Of a stretch of 64,000 nucleotides of DNA, positions 35,478 through 47,789 are shown one piece after another. The notes under the pieces were generated by a model. The model did no database searches and was not told where the DNA came from. It saw only the letters and a program-made list of their open reading frames with translations. The position numbers and the translations under genes were made by a program. This DNA is from Trichosphaerium sp. ATCC 40318 (lineage: Eukaryota; Discosea; Flabellinia; Trichosidae): positions 1-64,000 of the forward strand of contig JALMLS010000313.1 in the NCBI GenBank assembly GCA_038496445.1, written 5' to 3'. How positions within the stretch are numbered: position 1 is the first letter of the stretch; every line of letters starts with the position of its first letter.

Positions 35478-37490
35478 TTATGCTTGCTTTGCTTTTGCAG
35501 TGTAACCCAAGTGTAAACCTTGAGCAACCAACATACCAAACCCTGCAATGGCAGCAGGCACACCAATTACCAGGGAAGAAACCTAAAAGTGGAGTCAGTA
35601 ATGTACTGCAGTAGGTAGTCTCCTTTTTACGTACCAGACTATTAGTAGGATCTACTAGACCGCTAGCAGCAACGCCGACGGAAGTGATTGTGAAAGCGGC
35701 AACAAATGATATGAAAGAAATACCATAGCTAACAGCGCCAGCAGGCGCACTAGTACTCTCTGGTGCAGATTGAATCGGAGCTGGTGTAGGCGATGAAGTA
35801 TCACTGACAGCATTTTTTGCTTCAGCAAGGGCAGACACGAGATACTCTTTAACTTTTGCGGCTTTCTCTATTGCACTGCAAAAAAAATTAACAGAGCGTA
35901 CTTACATAGCCACATGATGGTACCTTAGGGAACTATCCGCTCCACAATATTGTTTAAAATCGGCGTCAAATAATGTAGAAAGTTCAGTTGCTATGCTATC
36001 TTGACCGCCAGCTACAGGTGCTTCAACAGGTGCTTGTGACTTAGACTGAGCCTTCTAGAAACCAGTAAAACAAGCGAATTCTGTGGTTTGTTTTTTGTAC
36101 GTACAGCTTTCTTCAACGATGCTTGTAATTCAGAAATTGTTTGCTCCTTTTCAGCATTTTCTGTGGTAATACGCTTCAACTCCTCGTCTTTAGCATGAAG
36201 GACACTTGATTGTTCTTCAAGAGCAGCTGTGTTACGTTCCAACGCTTCTTGCATTGCTTCAACATCTTCTTTAAGTTCGTCGATTTCGCTGGTATCAACT
36301 GGAGCTGCTGGGGCAGCTTTTACTTCTTTTGGCGTTTTTTGTTTACTTAATTCTTCATTTTCTGCTCGGAGATTATCTAATTCTTTTTGTAGCTTTGCTA
36401 CAGTCTCATCGCGTTTCTTTAGTTTATCCTCATTTTCCTATCACATCAGTTGTTAGAAGGATAACTCGTGTAAAATTAAGAAAAACGTTTTGTGTTTCGA
36501 GGCATCAAAAGTTTGAAACGGCTGATTTTGGTGTTTTTAGACGCACCTGCGCACGTGTGAAGGCATCAGAGTGTTCTTGGGTCACTTTGTTAAGAAGTTG
36601 TCGGAGTTCTTCCGTTTCAGAAGTTTTAGAGCCGCTCTTTAGCTTGGACTTGCTTGGTTGTTTTTTTGGCTTTGGCTTTTTATCTTTACTAACATGCTTG
36701 GAGCTGGTTTTCTTTTCTAATTTCTTTGATGAATCTTCCTCTGGTTCTGCTTTAGCTTCAGTTTCAGCTTCGCTTTTTTTCAATTCATCATCTAAGCTAT
36801 CTCCAAAATACTAAAAATTGCTTAATACACGCACGCTATCATTTTGTAACTTTGTAGACGATAAAAAACAAACAATTGGATTGTGACATTTTCTCGGTAC
36901 CTTGATTGATACTTTGAGTTCTCCGGATACCTTATCCTTATCCTTACGTTTTCTAAGCGTTTGCCAACCACTTACTTCATCTACAAAATAATTAATAAAT
37001 TGATAATTTTGTTTCCAAAAAAATGTGAGTAACAAGATCGTACGTTTCATTAAATATGCTACTTTGAAAGAAAGTTGCCCCTGTAGTAAAGCGGTTACTT
37101 AGGTACCCGAAAAAACAAAAAGGTCAATAATGACGCTATACCATGAAGTCTTTCCCAAACGCGTCGTCGTCCCACATAAGGAGGTTAATTTCGCTGTCTT
37201 CAGATACGCGACTCATCGGAACTGCAAACGATTCCTACGCGCAATTAGCAACGGCTGTACACCCCCATACAACGGGTAAAGCGTATACGCACATTAAAGA
37301 TTGGGGTCAGTGTGTTGGGAATGATTTTCGTTTTATCGATCTTTTTAGACCCCACTCTGATGTTAACATACGGATCACTTGTGCCTATGCAAGTTATTAG
37401 TTTTTACAGGTAAAACAAAAACGTACCATCACTATCGTGGGCGTAAAGATCGCGGCCTTCGATAATCCTAATTATAAACCCTCCGCTCAT
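35478..37490 (-). CDS. C2 domain, coiled coil and C-terminal membrane anchor protein
   Basis: Probable tether or adaptor on an internal membrane. Start ATG 37490 (MSGGFIIRIIEGRDLY). C2 domain from 37490 to about 36900: SDPYVNIRVGSKKIDKTK, LTPIFNESFAVPM, INLLMWDDDAFGKDF, then GWQTLRKRKDKDKVSGELK, a full type-II-like C2 ending. A lysine-rich linker (36780-36540) precedes a long coiled coil (ETVAKLQKELDNLRAENEEL, DELKEDVEAMQEALERN; 36440-36110). Near the C-terminus are helical and hydrophobic stretches (VSYGISFISFVAAFTITSVG; VIGVPAAIAGFGMLVAQG), ending TAKAKQA at 35478. Calcium-binding aspartates are partly present (DSDG, DDDAFGKD). About 500 residues. No orthologue named. Confidence 0.75.
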
Positions 37491-37744
37491 TTGTTGGTTG
37501 AGGTGTTGTGGCAAAGAATGAATAATAATTCCAAAATAAAGCGGGTCTCTATAAGTAAACAATATGGTTGACGTCACTTGTGTGCGCACTAACACGAGTG
37601 TATGTCAACTAAAAGCTCTTTAATGTTTCACTGATTAATGCTGATGCGGACAGTTGATAAAATATTCTGCAAGGAGTACAAAGAAATAAGGCAATAATAC
37701 TAATGTCGTTACTTTATTTTAATTGAAATCAAACTGAAACGAGC

Positions 37745-38286
37745 TCACGCAACGCGGAGTATTATATGTACACCGGAAGAAGTGTCACAAACTTCACTAA
37801 TTTGTCCAACTTTAAGAGCGAAACTACACTACGGTTAATACGTACTACGCGTAAAGATTCACGTACGAGGCTTGTTCGAAAGGTAGATGCATTTCGCCTG
37901 AGTAAAAGTAAGAAAACATGCTCTAATTAAACAGAAAGCGCGCCTTTGCCAAAGAAACCTAAATCACCACCTCTTTTGGCTGACGAGCAATCGCTGAACT
38001 CTTTGGCAATGTCAACAAATTGTTTTTCCCCAGATGTTATTTGAGCGCGATAGCCTACGTATGTAAGTGATACCTGGCATAACTGGAACTGTTAGAGCCA
38101 GAGTAGTTCCGTTACCTTTTAATATTGCTAAAGCTTCGTCCTTGGTTCTAGTTACATTGTCTTGGCGCCAACTACGTGGGTTTCTATTCAAAACGTCCAT
38201 TAATAGATGCAATGTCCCATAAGCACTCCTTACCTTACGGCGTTGTGTTTAACTAGAATATGGGAGCAGCGTACTTTGGTTGTCAT
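37745..38286 (-). CDS. Pin1-type parvulin peptidyl-prolyl isomerase (no WW domain)
   Basis: Isomerises phospho-Ser/Thr-Pro bonds. ATG 38286: MTTKVRCSHILVKHNAVR, intron at GTAAGGAG, then NPRSWRQDNVTRTKDEALAIL, intron, YRAQITSGEKQFVDIAKE, FSDCSSAKRGGDLGFFGKGAL, intron, GEMHLPFEQAS, intron, ALKVGQISEVCDTSSGVHI and ILRVA, stop 37745. The active-site cysteine (SDCSSAKRGGDLG), both histidines (CSHIL, GVHII) and most of the phosphate-binding loop (K..R) are kept; the second loop arginine is N. About 120 residues, the plant-like single-domain form. Confidence 0.9.
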
Positions 38287-38388
38287 TTGATTACTCTTGC
38301 ACTGAAACTTAAACATGGATAATTTAAGTAAGAAGATTTTATTGTACAGGTTTCTTTTTTTTGACATTTAACGCAATGACACTCCTGG

Positions 38389-40254
38389 TTACTCACCAAA
38401 ACTTGGTACGTAAACCTCCACGCGTATGTCTAACTCTTGTAGACATATCTCAGCGCATTTTAGACGCAAAACGTTGAATACGTGGACTGTGTTTCTATAG
38501 CCTGCGTATGCGTTCAAATATTCCCTCATGCAATCGGCATACCTTCCTTCAGCTTTGGCAAATGCAAGAGCTGCTTCTAGTGGAAATTAAAAGATTTTAT
38601 ACTAATTTCATTAGTGTACTTACCTGTGAATTGATTGTTTTTATGGACATATCCTATAGCTCCTTTTGTCCTTGCGCGTTCATCAAAGGCTTGCTTCCAT
38701 TCCAAAATTTTATTCTTGACTTCTTGATCTTCCAAACTCTCACGCAGTTGCAGTATGAGCTTTAACAATCCTTGTGAAATATTATTATTCTAACATCATT
38801 TGTCAGTATGTTGGCCCATTAGATATGCAACTAGAGTAACGTACAGTGTCTACATAAGATGATCTAAAGGCTTTCATCATCATATCAAACTCTTTAATAT
38901 ATCTTGCTATTATATCATGTAATTCAGCATCCTCAGTTTGTAGTGCCTCAAAGAATATAGATAACTTATTTAACACTTCGTCAGAAGAATGTTGTGCGAA
39001 AATATACGTAAAATCTTCATGACTAGAAGTGTATTAATTCAACAAGTATCAGCAAAAAGAATACGACGTAAGGTACTTACTCCATAGAAAATATGACTTG
39101 AGCAAAAGGCATTAGTAGGCTTGTTATTTCTTCGTTTAATCTGACACACTGGCGATCAAGTTTTCGAGCACTCTCAAGGATAGGAACTAAAGGATTGTTC
39201 AGTATCAGTTGCTATTTGTTTGTTTTATAGTACCATTACGAAACTTTTCGTAAGTTACTTTTTTTGTACAGTAATTGAGTTGTGCTTCTCGTGTATCGTT
39301 TGTAGATTCAGCTATTCTTCTAGATTTTCTCAATATATTAAACCCTTGAACAGCATGTCTAAGACTTTCAGAGTACGTCTGTGAATGATTAGTTTCTGAC
39401 GTAGTATTCATACTGCCTTGTACCTTTTTAATTTGAGTTATATCACGCAAGACACGAATGTTTTCAGCTGTAACATAATGAAGATGTTCTATCAAGCCTG
39501 GCATCTGATCCAACAACTTTACAATAGGATGATTTTCAAAACGCCCTAAATCCGAATATTAGTTTATAGTTGATTGTATCAACCTTTCTTACGTGATAAT
39601 CTAGTAATACCCTTACTTGCAACCGCGGCTACCTGTCCATTTTGAGCAGCATGTGCTATTAAGTGTTAATTTGCCATTTTGTTATTTTTTCTGACACGTG
39701 ATTCGAAGTTTTCAACATACCCAACCCGTGTACGTAAACTTTGGCTCTACCAAGTGCCTCTTTAACACACGTTATAAATTGAACTACAAACTCATAATCA
39801 ATGCAATTAGGAAAGCCCTAAGCATTAATGAGCTAACACGGGACCAAAAAAAAAGAGCTATGTACCTGCGCTAGCGTGTCTACGATACGTATAAGGTTAT
39901 CGACGTATCTACGCGAATATTTAGCTCCTCAACGCTTTGATTGACACATACTGTACATAGCTAGGTGCTCTACCATCCGTGTTCTGCTAAACAGTTAAGG
40001 GATGATTATTCACATTGAATGAAGTAATTGGTGAAGGATACTGCTTTGGCGCCTATTTCAGAGGCTTCTTCGCGTATTTCAAGCAAGTATTTCAAAATCA
40101 TTTGTATTGCGTCGTATACTGGCTCCAGGTCACTTTTGTACTTACGGACAAGACGCTCCTCGAACCATTTGCCGAAAGACCACAGAGAAACCAATTTTAT
40201 CTTTACATCCGTTGATTGGTGAACTTGTGGTTTTTCTGCCACCACCCTTTGCAT
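38389..40254 (-). CDS. Unassigned helical protein, possibly a trafficking factor
   Basis: Many-exon gene; likely start ATG 40254 (MQRVVAEKPQVHQS), end SFGE at 38389 or a GTGAGT donor there. Exons carry long amphipathic helices: FGKWFEERLVRKYKSDLEP, AIQMILKYLLEIREEASE; VDNLIRIVDTLA; MLDQMPGLIEHLHYVTAENI; LNEEITSLLMPFAQVIFSM; VLNKLSIFFEALQTEDAEL; FDMMMKAFRSSYVDT; LILQLRESLEDQEVKNKIL; FAKAEGRYADCMREYLNAYA. About 480 residues. The pattern suits a BAR-like or tethering-complex subunit, but no signature settles it. Confidence 0.6.
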
Positions 40255-40440
40255 CCCTACAATGTCAGCAGAGAATAAACGGGCAAAACTCGCAGCTCTA
40301 GTCAAGTTCGTTCTTTTACAGGCTAATTACTTTTTCAGCCGCCCAACGCGTAATTAGTATGATTTCAAGATGACAACGTTTGTTTCCGTTGTTGTATACA
40401 AAATGTCATTAACACAGTTCGAAATCGCTCCACGACATTA

Positions 40441-42901
40441 ATGAGAGTATCAAGTACGCATAGGATGCTTTGTACAGCTTGTACATTAAAAAAAGTTCAT
40501 AACCCAATCAACGCACAGCCAAGCTACGAAAACAAGTGAGTTTCACTTTGAAAGACAAAAAACGTAAAAGTCTCCAACAATCGCTTAACAGCCTTGGCGC
40601 ATCACTTCGCGTTCAAATATTAGATGACTGGTACAAAGTGACATCAACAGAAATGCGTACACATGCGAACAAAGCAGTGAGCAACGAGTACGATTTCACA
40701 CGTGACATTTTTTTATGATTATCACGTCTTCTAAAGTGTTGATTAGGTACAAAGATAATCCTATGTTGTTTCTCTCATCTTATCCTCAACATACATGGAA
40801 TACAAAGAAACTGGCAATAGCGGGGTACGTTATAGCGTATAGATAAAATGTTCCGGCAGTCTTACCATGTAGTAGACACATTCATAGTTCGTATTGGACT
40901 GCTGAAAATATGTACGAGATTCTCGATGATATCGCAAGAGATTTTGGAGTCAAAGCACTAGATAATTGGTATAATGTTAAAGTTACAGCTCTACAGAGTC
41001 ATGTAGCTGGTAAAGCACTGCTAACTTTGTACGTCAACATTACATTGGAATCATAGTCTTATTCATTGTTTAGTCACAACAACTCTATGGCATCTTTACT
41101 ACGTTCCACATATAAGAGTTACGAGTGGGTAGCTGCTAGGTTAGAGTAAGTTATTCACAACCACATACAAACAAATCCACCTTATCTTTCGTAGACCACG
41201 CAAAACAAGTAAATCTAATGATAGTCGCAATACAATGAACGCAATTGGTAAAACGCTAAACGTTAAAACTCTGGACGATTGGTATAGTATAACATCACAA
41301 CAAGCATCCTTGAACGGCGCAAGATCTTTAATACAAACGTAGGAGATACTCTTACATCTAGGAACTAACTACATTTCAGGCATGGTTTATTCTATACTAC
41401 AATACGGGCTGTATACCCAGAGTACTCGTGGAATCCTCTTTTATTTGCGTACGCAATCGCAAAATATTACAGTCAATTTACTAAATAGAAGTTTAGAAGT
41501 GTACCTCGGTGTCATTGGCACTCTGTAGATAACCAACGTGATATGTTAGTATTCATGTCGCAGAAGCTCCAAGTAAAAACATTAGAAGGGTGGTACACTA
41601 TCACAAATCAAGACATTCTCGATTTGGGCGGAGCTAGCATAATGTCAATGTAAGAAAAATTTTCTCATTTTTTTCTCATTATTTCATAGCTATAAAGGTT
41701 CCTTGTCACGTGCCCTAGCGTCAATATTCGCCGATTACGATTGGGTGAAATGGAAATTTACGTACGTGTGCAACTTATTATTACTTTTTTGTTCACGTGA
41801 TAAATCAGAAACACGCCAAAACAATTCCATGATGAAAACGAATTATATAGTAACAAGATGGAGTTTGTCGCAGAACAACTTGGAGTCAAACTTTTTTCGG
41901 ATTGGTATACTGTATCAATGCGAGATGTATATACTGTAGATAACGCTGGTCCATTGATAGGAAATAGGTAGACAGAACCATGTTGCAAAAATTTGTTGAT
42001 TTTTTTAGATACAATGGGTCTATTATACAAGCTTTGAAGGCAAATTATCCCAATGAACTATGGCACTTAGAAAAGTTTATGTATGTTTTGAAGCTTTTAC
42101 TTCAACAAGTATTGATATTTTTGTAGTTATGACAATAGTCGCTATGGCTATATTGATCGTGCTACGTATAGTAAGCTGTACTATGAAATTGATGAGATGG
42201 TATTTGATAGCGCGTACGAGTTGTATACTGCTTTTGATAGTCTTACAAGTGTCTAGCAAGCAGCTTATTAAGTTTAAACGATTAATAAGGAAGCTTAACA
42301 TTACTAAATTGAAGCAATGGTATAATATAACATGGAGTAATTTAATAGACACTGGAGGTGGATGGCTACTTCTAAAGTGCGTATGGCACAAAATAAAAGT
42401 TGCAGCACTTACACTCACAGGTTTCGTGGCTCATTGAGGCGTGGATTGGAAGTTATTTACCCTGGAGTTACATGGGATGGAAAACAATTCAAATTTTCGT
42501 AAGTTTTCCAATCACAGACTACTAAAACTAAACAAGCAAAGGCATGCACCTTCGGGTTATTGGTATTCAAGGAACAATGTATTAAACTTTTTACAACATG
42601 TAGAAAAATGCTTGCTGATTAAGTCTCCCAATGAATGGTGCGTTGTGTAACCCAATAAATCATTTACTAAGTATATGACCAAATAGGGCACGGGTATCTT
42701 TGATCCAAATAGTAGAACTTGGGGGCACTAGTATTGTATCAAAGTATCCACAAATACTGGAACGCCTCCACCCTAGCCATCCTTGGGATTGGTCTATGTT
42801 TGTGAGTGATAAACGTGCTTCTCAAAGGTACTTTAACTGTTTTTTATCTATTTTAACTTAATACCAGGCAATTACTTGCTTGCACTCGTGAGATTCTGTG
42901 A
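40441..42901 (+). CDS. Protein of about eight W-Y / GG / YP repeats
   Basis: ATG 40441 (MRVSSTHRMLCTACTLKK), an arginine-rich, acid-free start that could be an organelle-targeting peptide. Then units of about 60 residues, each of the form L-x-V-x-x-L-x-(D/E)-WY-x-(V/I)-(T/S) ... GG-x-x-(L/I) ... (Y)-x-(G/N)-S-(L/I) ... YP-x-x-x-W. Clear copies: LRVQILDDWYKVTS; FGVKALDNWYNVKV; LNVKTLDDWYSITS; LQVKTLEGWYTITN; LGVKLFSDWYTVSM; LNITKLKQWYNITW; LLIKSPNEWARVSL. Nearly every unit is split by an intron at the same point, between the GG and YxGS parts. The last exon ends REIL, stop 42899-42901. Similar repeats occur, from memory, in arbuscular mycorrhizal fungi and some algae, without known function. 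Confidence 0.8.
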
Positions 42902-42909
42902 ATTTATGC

Positions 42910-43610
42910 AACCTAACAAACAGCATTGATCTCTTATTGGTCGCAATACTGCTCAGACCGAATTAATGTCATACAGTATTATCAGTGAAGTCGTCGTCGT
43001 AAAGAGCAAGAAACATAAAGTAAATTGTTATTTGTATTCCAGCTTCTGATTTAGTAGTCTTGTGAACTTGCCAATGACCAAACTGGTAACAGCCACGTGG
43101 AAATCCCTATGCGTGCAGTTTATTGATACGGAGCGAAACCGTTAACTAGTACAACAATTAGAATTGAAAAGTCATCCCAATGCAAATTTGATATGGGAAT
43201 GTAGTACATGAAGAATCATGTGAAGGCGAAAAAACCATAAATATTGAGAATCACCAGAAAATAAGTCTTTAGATATTTCCCAACAAAAAGGCTCCGAAGC
43301 AAGCGTACAAGTTTTAGGAATATATGTTAGATGTGCGTATTGGTCATCGGTACCGCTTGACAACAGGAGCCCAGTGTTACCTCAGCAGAGGTTATTTTGG
43401 ATACATTAGTTATTGAAAAAAAGTAGAACATCACACTTGGAGATGAAGACTCATACGAACAGGTTTATTAGGCGGTAAATAGTAACAACCAAAACATAAC
43501 GTGGCAAAAAAATACGGGCACCAGTACGACGTTAACAACGTAATTACGTAGAAAATGTGGTCTTTTTTGGCACTTCACAGTTTGACTAAGTACAATAGTT
43601 GACTTTTTCA
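42910..43610. other. Intergenic, nothing recognised
   Basis: No convincing exons on either strand. Follows the repeat-protein stop at 42901 and leads into the degraded F-box/LRR copy. Confidence 0.4.
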
Positions 43611-43614
43611 ACTA

Positions 43615-44568
43615 TTATTTTCCTTTTAGCGCTTTCAGATACTTATCTGTAACTTCAATGATGTCCAAATACAGTATCTTTACGCTAGAAAGACGAGTGA
43701 GCCAACCAGGTGTTACATTATTACATAAATTGATAGTGTGTGCATTTGAAAGGTATTTCATACTCGCCAGTGATACCTGGACATGATACAAGGTGGATAG
43801 TGTGTACACCAGACAAATGTTTAATCCAATCATCTGTTACATTTGTGTTTGATAAAGTGATATTATGTACACCTGCGAGGTATTCCATACAATCTACAGT
43901 GATACCCTTACAACCATAAAAATTGGCTGTGTGTACACCAACCAAAGCTGAAACACCTTCATCTGTCACATTCGTAGCACACAACTTTATGGTATGAACA
44001 CCAGCCAAAGCATCTATGCTGTGTACCCCCGATAGCGCAACTAAAACGTCGTCTGTAACTAACGAGCATGGAATAGTTACAGTTGGTATGCCGGCAAATG
44101 CTTTCATAGCCTCTGAGGTTACGTTTGTAATAGCATACAAACCTACGGACTTAAGGTCTCCCACTAGTGGCATTAATCCTGCGTCTGTAATAGTTCGAGA
44201 CTTCACTACTGATAAATGACGAACACCACAAAGAGACTTCAATCCGTTGTCTGTTATCAAGGTAGCCTAACCAATCGTAAGGTACCGAACACCAGAAAGC
44301 ATACTGAGATCTGAGTCTATAAGTTTCCACAAAGTTATTTGTGTATTGTGTAATAATGGACTGCCACAAAGAAATTTGCAACACAAGCTGACTATTTGCT
44401 CTTGAATCGTAATTGTTTCGTATCCAATGTGACACCGCATAATATTGCATAGTAGTTTGCAGGTCTGGGTAACAGAAAACCGATAATAGAGATGCACAAA
44501 CTTGATCCGTTGGTAAGTCTAAAAGCTCAGTGTGACTTGAGACTTCTTCGTAACGCTTCGCTTCCATT
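43615..44568 (-). pseudogene. Degraded second copy of the F-box/LRR gene
   Basis: Begins with MEAKRYEEVSS at 44568, matching the N-terminus of the gene at 14801. The F-box LLDLPT is followed by frameshifts (about 44510 and 44275). LRR units with GVHTIKL, NTNVTDDWIKHLSGVHTIHL, then a frame break after the GITGE block and a shortened end (ILYLDIIEVTDKYLKALK). Several repeats are missing relative to the 423-residue copy, and upstream sequence to about 44700 is shared. It looks like a full-gene duplicate that has decayed. Confidence 0.85.
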
Positions 44569-44989
44569 AGTGGCCTCTGAAATGCGATAGATGCAGTGAT
44601 GAATGCAAGTAAGATATACTTTTGTAAAGTAGAGCTATTTTTAACGTTGCGTATCGTTTCGTTGTGCGTGTTTTTTCTCAAAGCAGAACAAAAGTTACAG
44701 TAAAACAAATAGTAAAGTCAAAACCAATTCCAGGTTTTAGGCATTGAGGACTAGGAGCGCAGCATTTCCAAAATTATGCACATACCTGTGCGCGTCGAGT
44801 ATTCGGTTTTAGCTTCAACACAAACGCTGTAGTAGCATCAACATGGAAATTGCAAAAACAAAGGTAAAATGCCAAACGTAGCAGCTTCGGAAATAACGCC
44901 ATACCCGTTTACTTCTCATCAGCCTATAGGAACATGCCAGGGCTAAAATGAGCCTAACGAAAAGACATGGCCTACACGTGACATCAAAA

Positions 44990-46529
44990 AAACAATAAAA
45001 TGACTAGTTAATAACTACTCTCAAGCTATGCTATGACAATTACACTAAAGAATGCGACCGCAAAAATAGTGATTGTAGACTATTGTAGTGTTTATGCAAG
45101 ACGAAGACAAAATATAGTACTTGCTTCACCACAAATGTGCGCCCTTGTGGACCAACTGTAGGTAACAGCAATTTCTTATCAAAGTTGAATAGAGAGGAGC
45201 GGGTCTGGGAATCAGAGGCAATGAGGTGAGCCAAGCTGGCTCAAATAAATAAAATAAAAATATATCTTGAAATATGTATTTCAACTCACCATCACTACGA
45301 ACCTTATGGGTATTACCAATTGTAATACGCCCCTTGTCTGCGTTCAAGAAATTTGACTAAAGACATCTCAGTTCAAAGGTGTTTTTGACTAATATTTTCG
45401 AGTTGAATAGAAGTGAAAAGATAAGAAAAAAATGGGATCAAAATTACATTGACTATCGACTTGCATGGTCGACTCACCTTTGGCAATGGTGTCATCATTG
45501 AGAACATCCTCCATATATCACGTTTGGTGGGGTTGGACAAAACTAAATAGACGAGTTGAAGTGCTGTTGACTTGCAATATTTTTCAAGATGAGAACAGAA
45601 GAAAAAAAAAAAGAATGCATCAACGTAGTTGTGCATGGGTTGACTCACCAGCAGAGTTGAAATCTTCATCAACGTCCTCATATACCTCTTTTTTGTTTTC
45701 GCGTGGATAGAACTAGAAAGAGATAAATTTAAGACCGCTGTTGAAGTACATAGTTGAGCGTAGAAGAAAAAAAATGAAGATTAGAAAAAATGTTGTATTG
45801 TAGCTGTACTATTTACCTTCCATCTCAAGACCAAATTGAGCCCCAGTTTGTATACCAATGGATTTTGACAAGTTGATCTCATTTTGCAATTGACAAATGC
45901 TTCTCATCATATTCTTCACGTGAGATATAGCGACAGGATCCAAGCTTCGTAACTGAGTTCCCATCTAAAAATACTAATTGTAAACCTAAATTACACTCCA
46001 CTAACTATCGTAGAACGTGAATAGCACACTGCCACTGTATGTTCTTCCGCCATCTACTGATACTGCTACATGTACTGGTTTGGGCTAAACAATCTCCGTT
46101 TACATCAGGCATTTATCGTCGGGGTATACCAATATCCGTCTATAGCGGGTGTCAATTTTAACTTACATTGTTTGAGTGCTTGAGTAATGACATTAGATAA
46201 AAGTACCAGTATATTAGATGAAGCATGCCATTCAACGTCTGTAAAGACATGTTTGCCAAACTTAACTTTTGTGTTTTTCGACGGTTTAAAATTTAAACCG
46301 TACAAACTGACGTGGTACACGCCAGATATTGGGCCTTTTGGAGGAACAACAAGGTTCACGCAACAAACTAGGGAGTGCCAAATAGTATTTGTTGTGTTGA
46401 CAAGCAACATTTTCGATAATTTTCACCGAAGCGTCGTTTGGTGCATTGCTCGTAGATCCGTGTATTTTGGCGATCACCGGCTTTTTTTGTGCAATTTGCT
46501 TCTTTCTTTTCATGCGAATGGGTGTCTAG
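44990..46529 (-). pseudogene. Partial copy of the NACHT gene's IPT and coil region joined to other exons (chimeric)
   Basis: 46510-45826 closely matches 4080-3400 of the first gene: KIHGSTSN linker, the IPT-like block (CVNLVVPPKGPISG), VSVDGG region and coil to YGLEMEGK. The BRCT exon to the right and the DUF4062/NACHT exons to the left are absent. Instead, several short exon-like units follow at 45720-45110, two of them parallel: YEDVDEDFNSA and YMEDVLNDDTIAK, each ending at G/GTGAGT, then NADKGRITIGNTHKVRSD before another GTGAGT. These may be new 3' exons or decayed sequence. I therefore class it as a partial, possibly chimeric copy. Confidence 0.65.
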
Positions 46530-46829
46530 TTGTTTTGGATCCACAATTTAGTACGGTACCTAGCCAAAAAATTAAGCTAAACAACTCCAAAAGGTGATAA
46601 GGAGTAAGTTTTAAAGAACTCCATAAAGATACTAAAATTATCACCAAGCTTTGAAAACGAAAGAAAAAACGTGGACCAAGGGTAATAATTTATCTTACAA
46701 AACAGCATTGTACATTTGCTAATAAATCAAGATGCGAATTTATGATCATAATACAAAACCAGAGAACCAGAAGTGATAATTGCAGAGGACCACAAAAGAG
46801 CACGTGTTGTCGCAGTTCCTTGTTGTATC

Positions 46830-46994
46830 GTAACCAGCGTTCTAATATCAAGCGTTCTGGCTTACCACCCTACCTTGTTGAAATTAAAGCGAAAAGAAGC
46901 CTCGTAGTAGCGTTACGTGCTGCCAAATGTCAGTGTACCTGTAAGTGAGTCGCCCATCGCCGCTGGGTAAGAGTCGTACAAATCTGTCACCCAG

Positions 46995-46995
<1 letters not shown>
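46830..46995. pseudogene. Short PIP-kinase-like fragment beside the Rab2 fragment
   Basis: The words ttgttgaaattaaagcgaaaagaag and gtagcgttacgtgctgcc (given here in part) match the intron/exon zone of the PIP kinase near 9835-9925 in order. The match is short and diverged. It abuts the truncated Rab2 copy, making a patchwork. Confidence 0.45.
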
Positions 46996-47559
<564 letters not shown>

Positions 47560-47789
47560 AAAAACGCACTACAGCTTACATGATAAACAAACTGCCATTC
47601 TATAAATTCTCATTTTGACAAAAAAAATAAATGCTATTTTAGTTGACATGTTTTATTTTACACGGAGAATGCCATTTCAACGCTTGCTTTTGACACCTGA
47701 AAATGGCGGGTTATTTTTGGACATGTCAGACCTACATTTAGATTTCGAAAAAGAGTTAAATTTCTTCAATTTTTTCAAGCTCCTCTAAC

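Noticed and set aside
37075..37140. gcccctgtagtaaagcggtta, like the 5' half of a tRNA
   Set aside because: No anticodon arm or T arm follows; it lies inside introns of the C2-protein gene.
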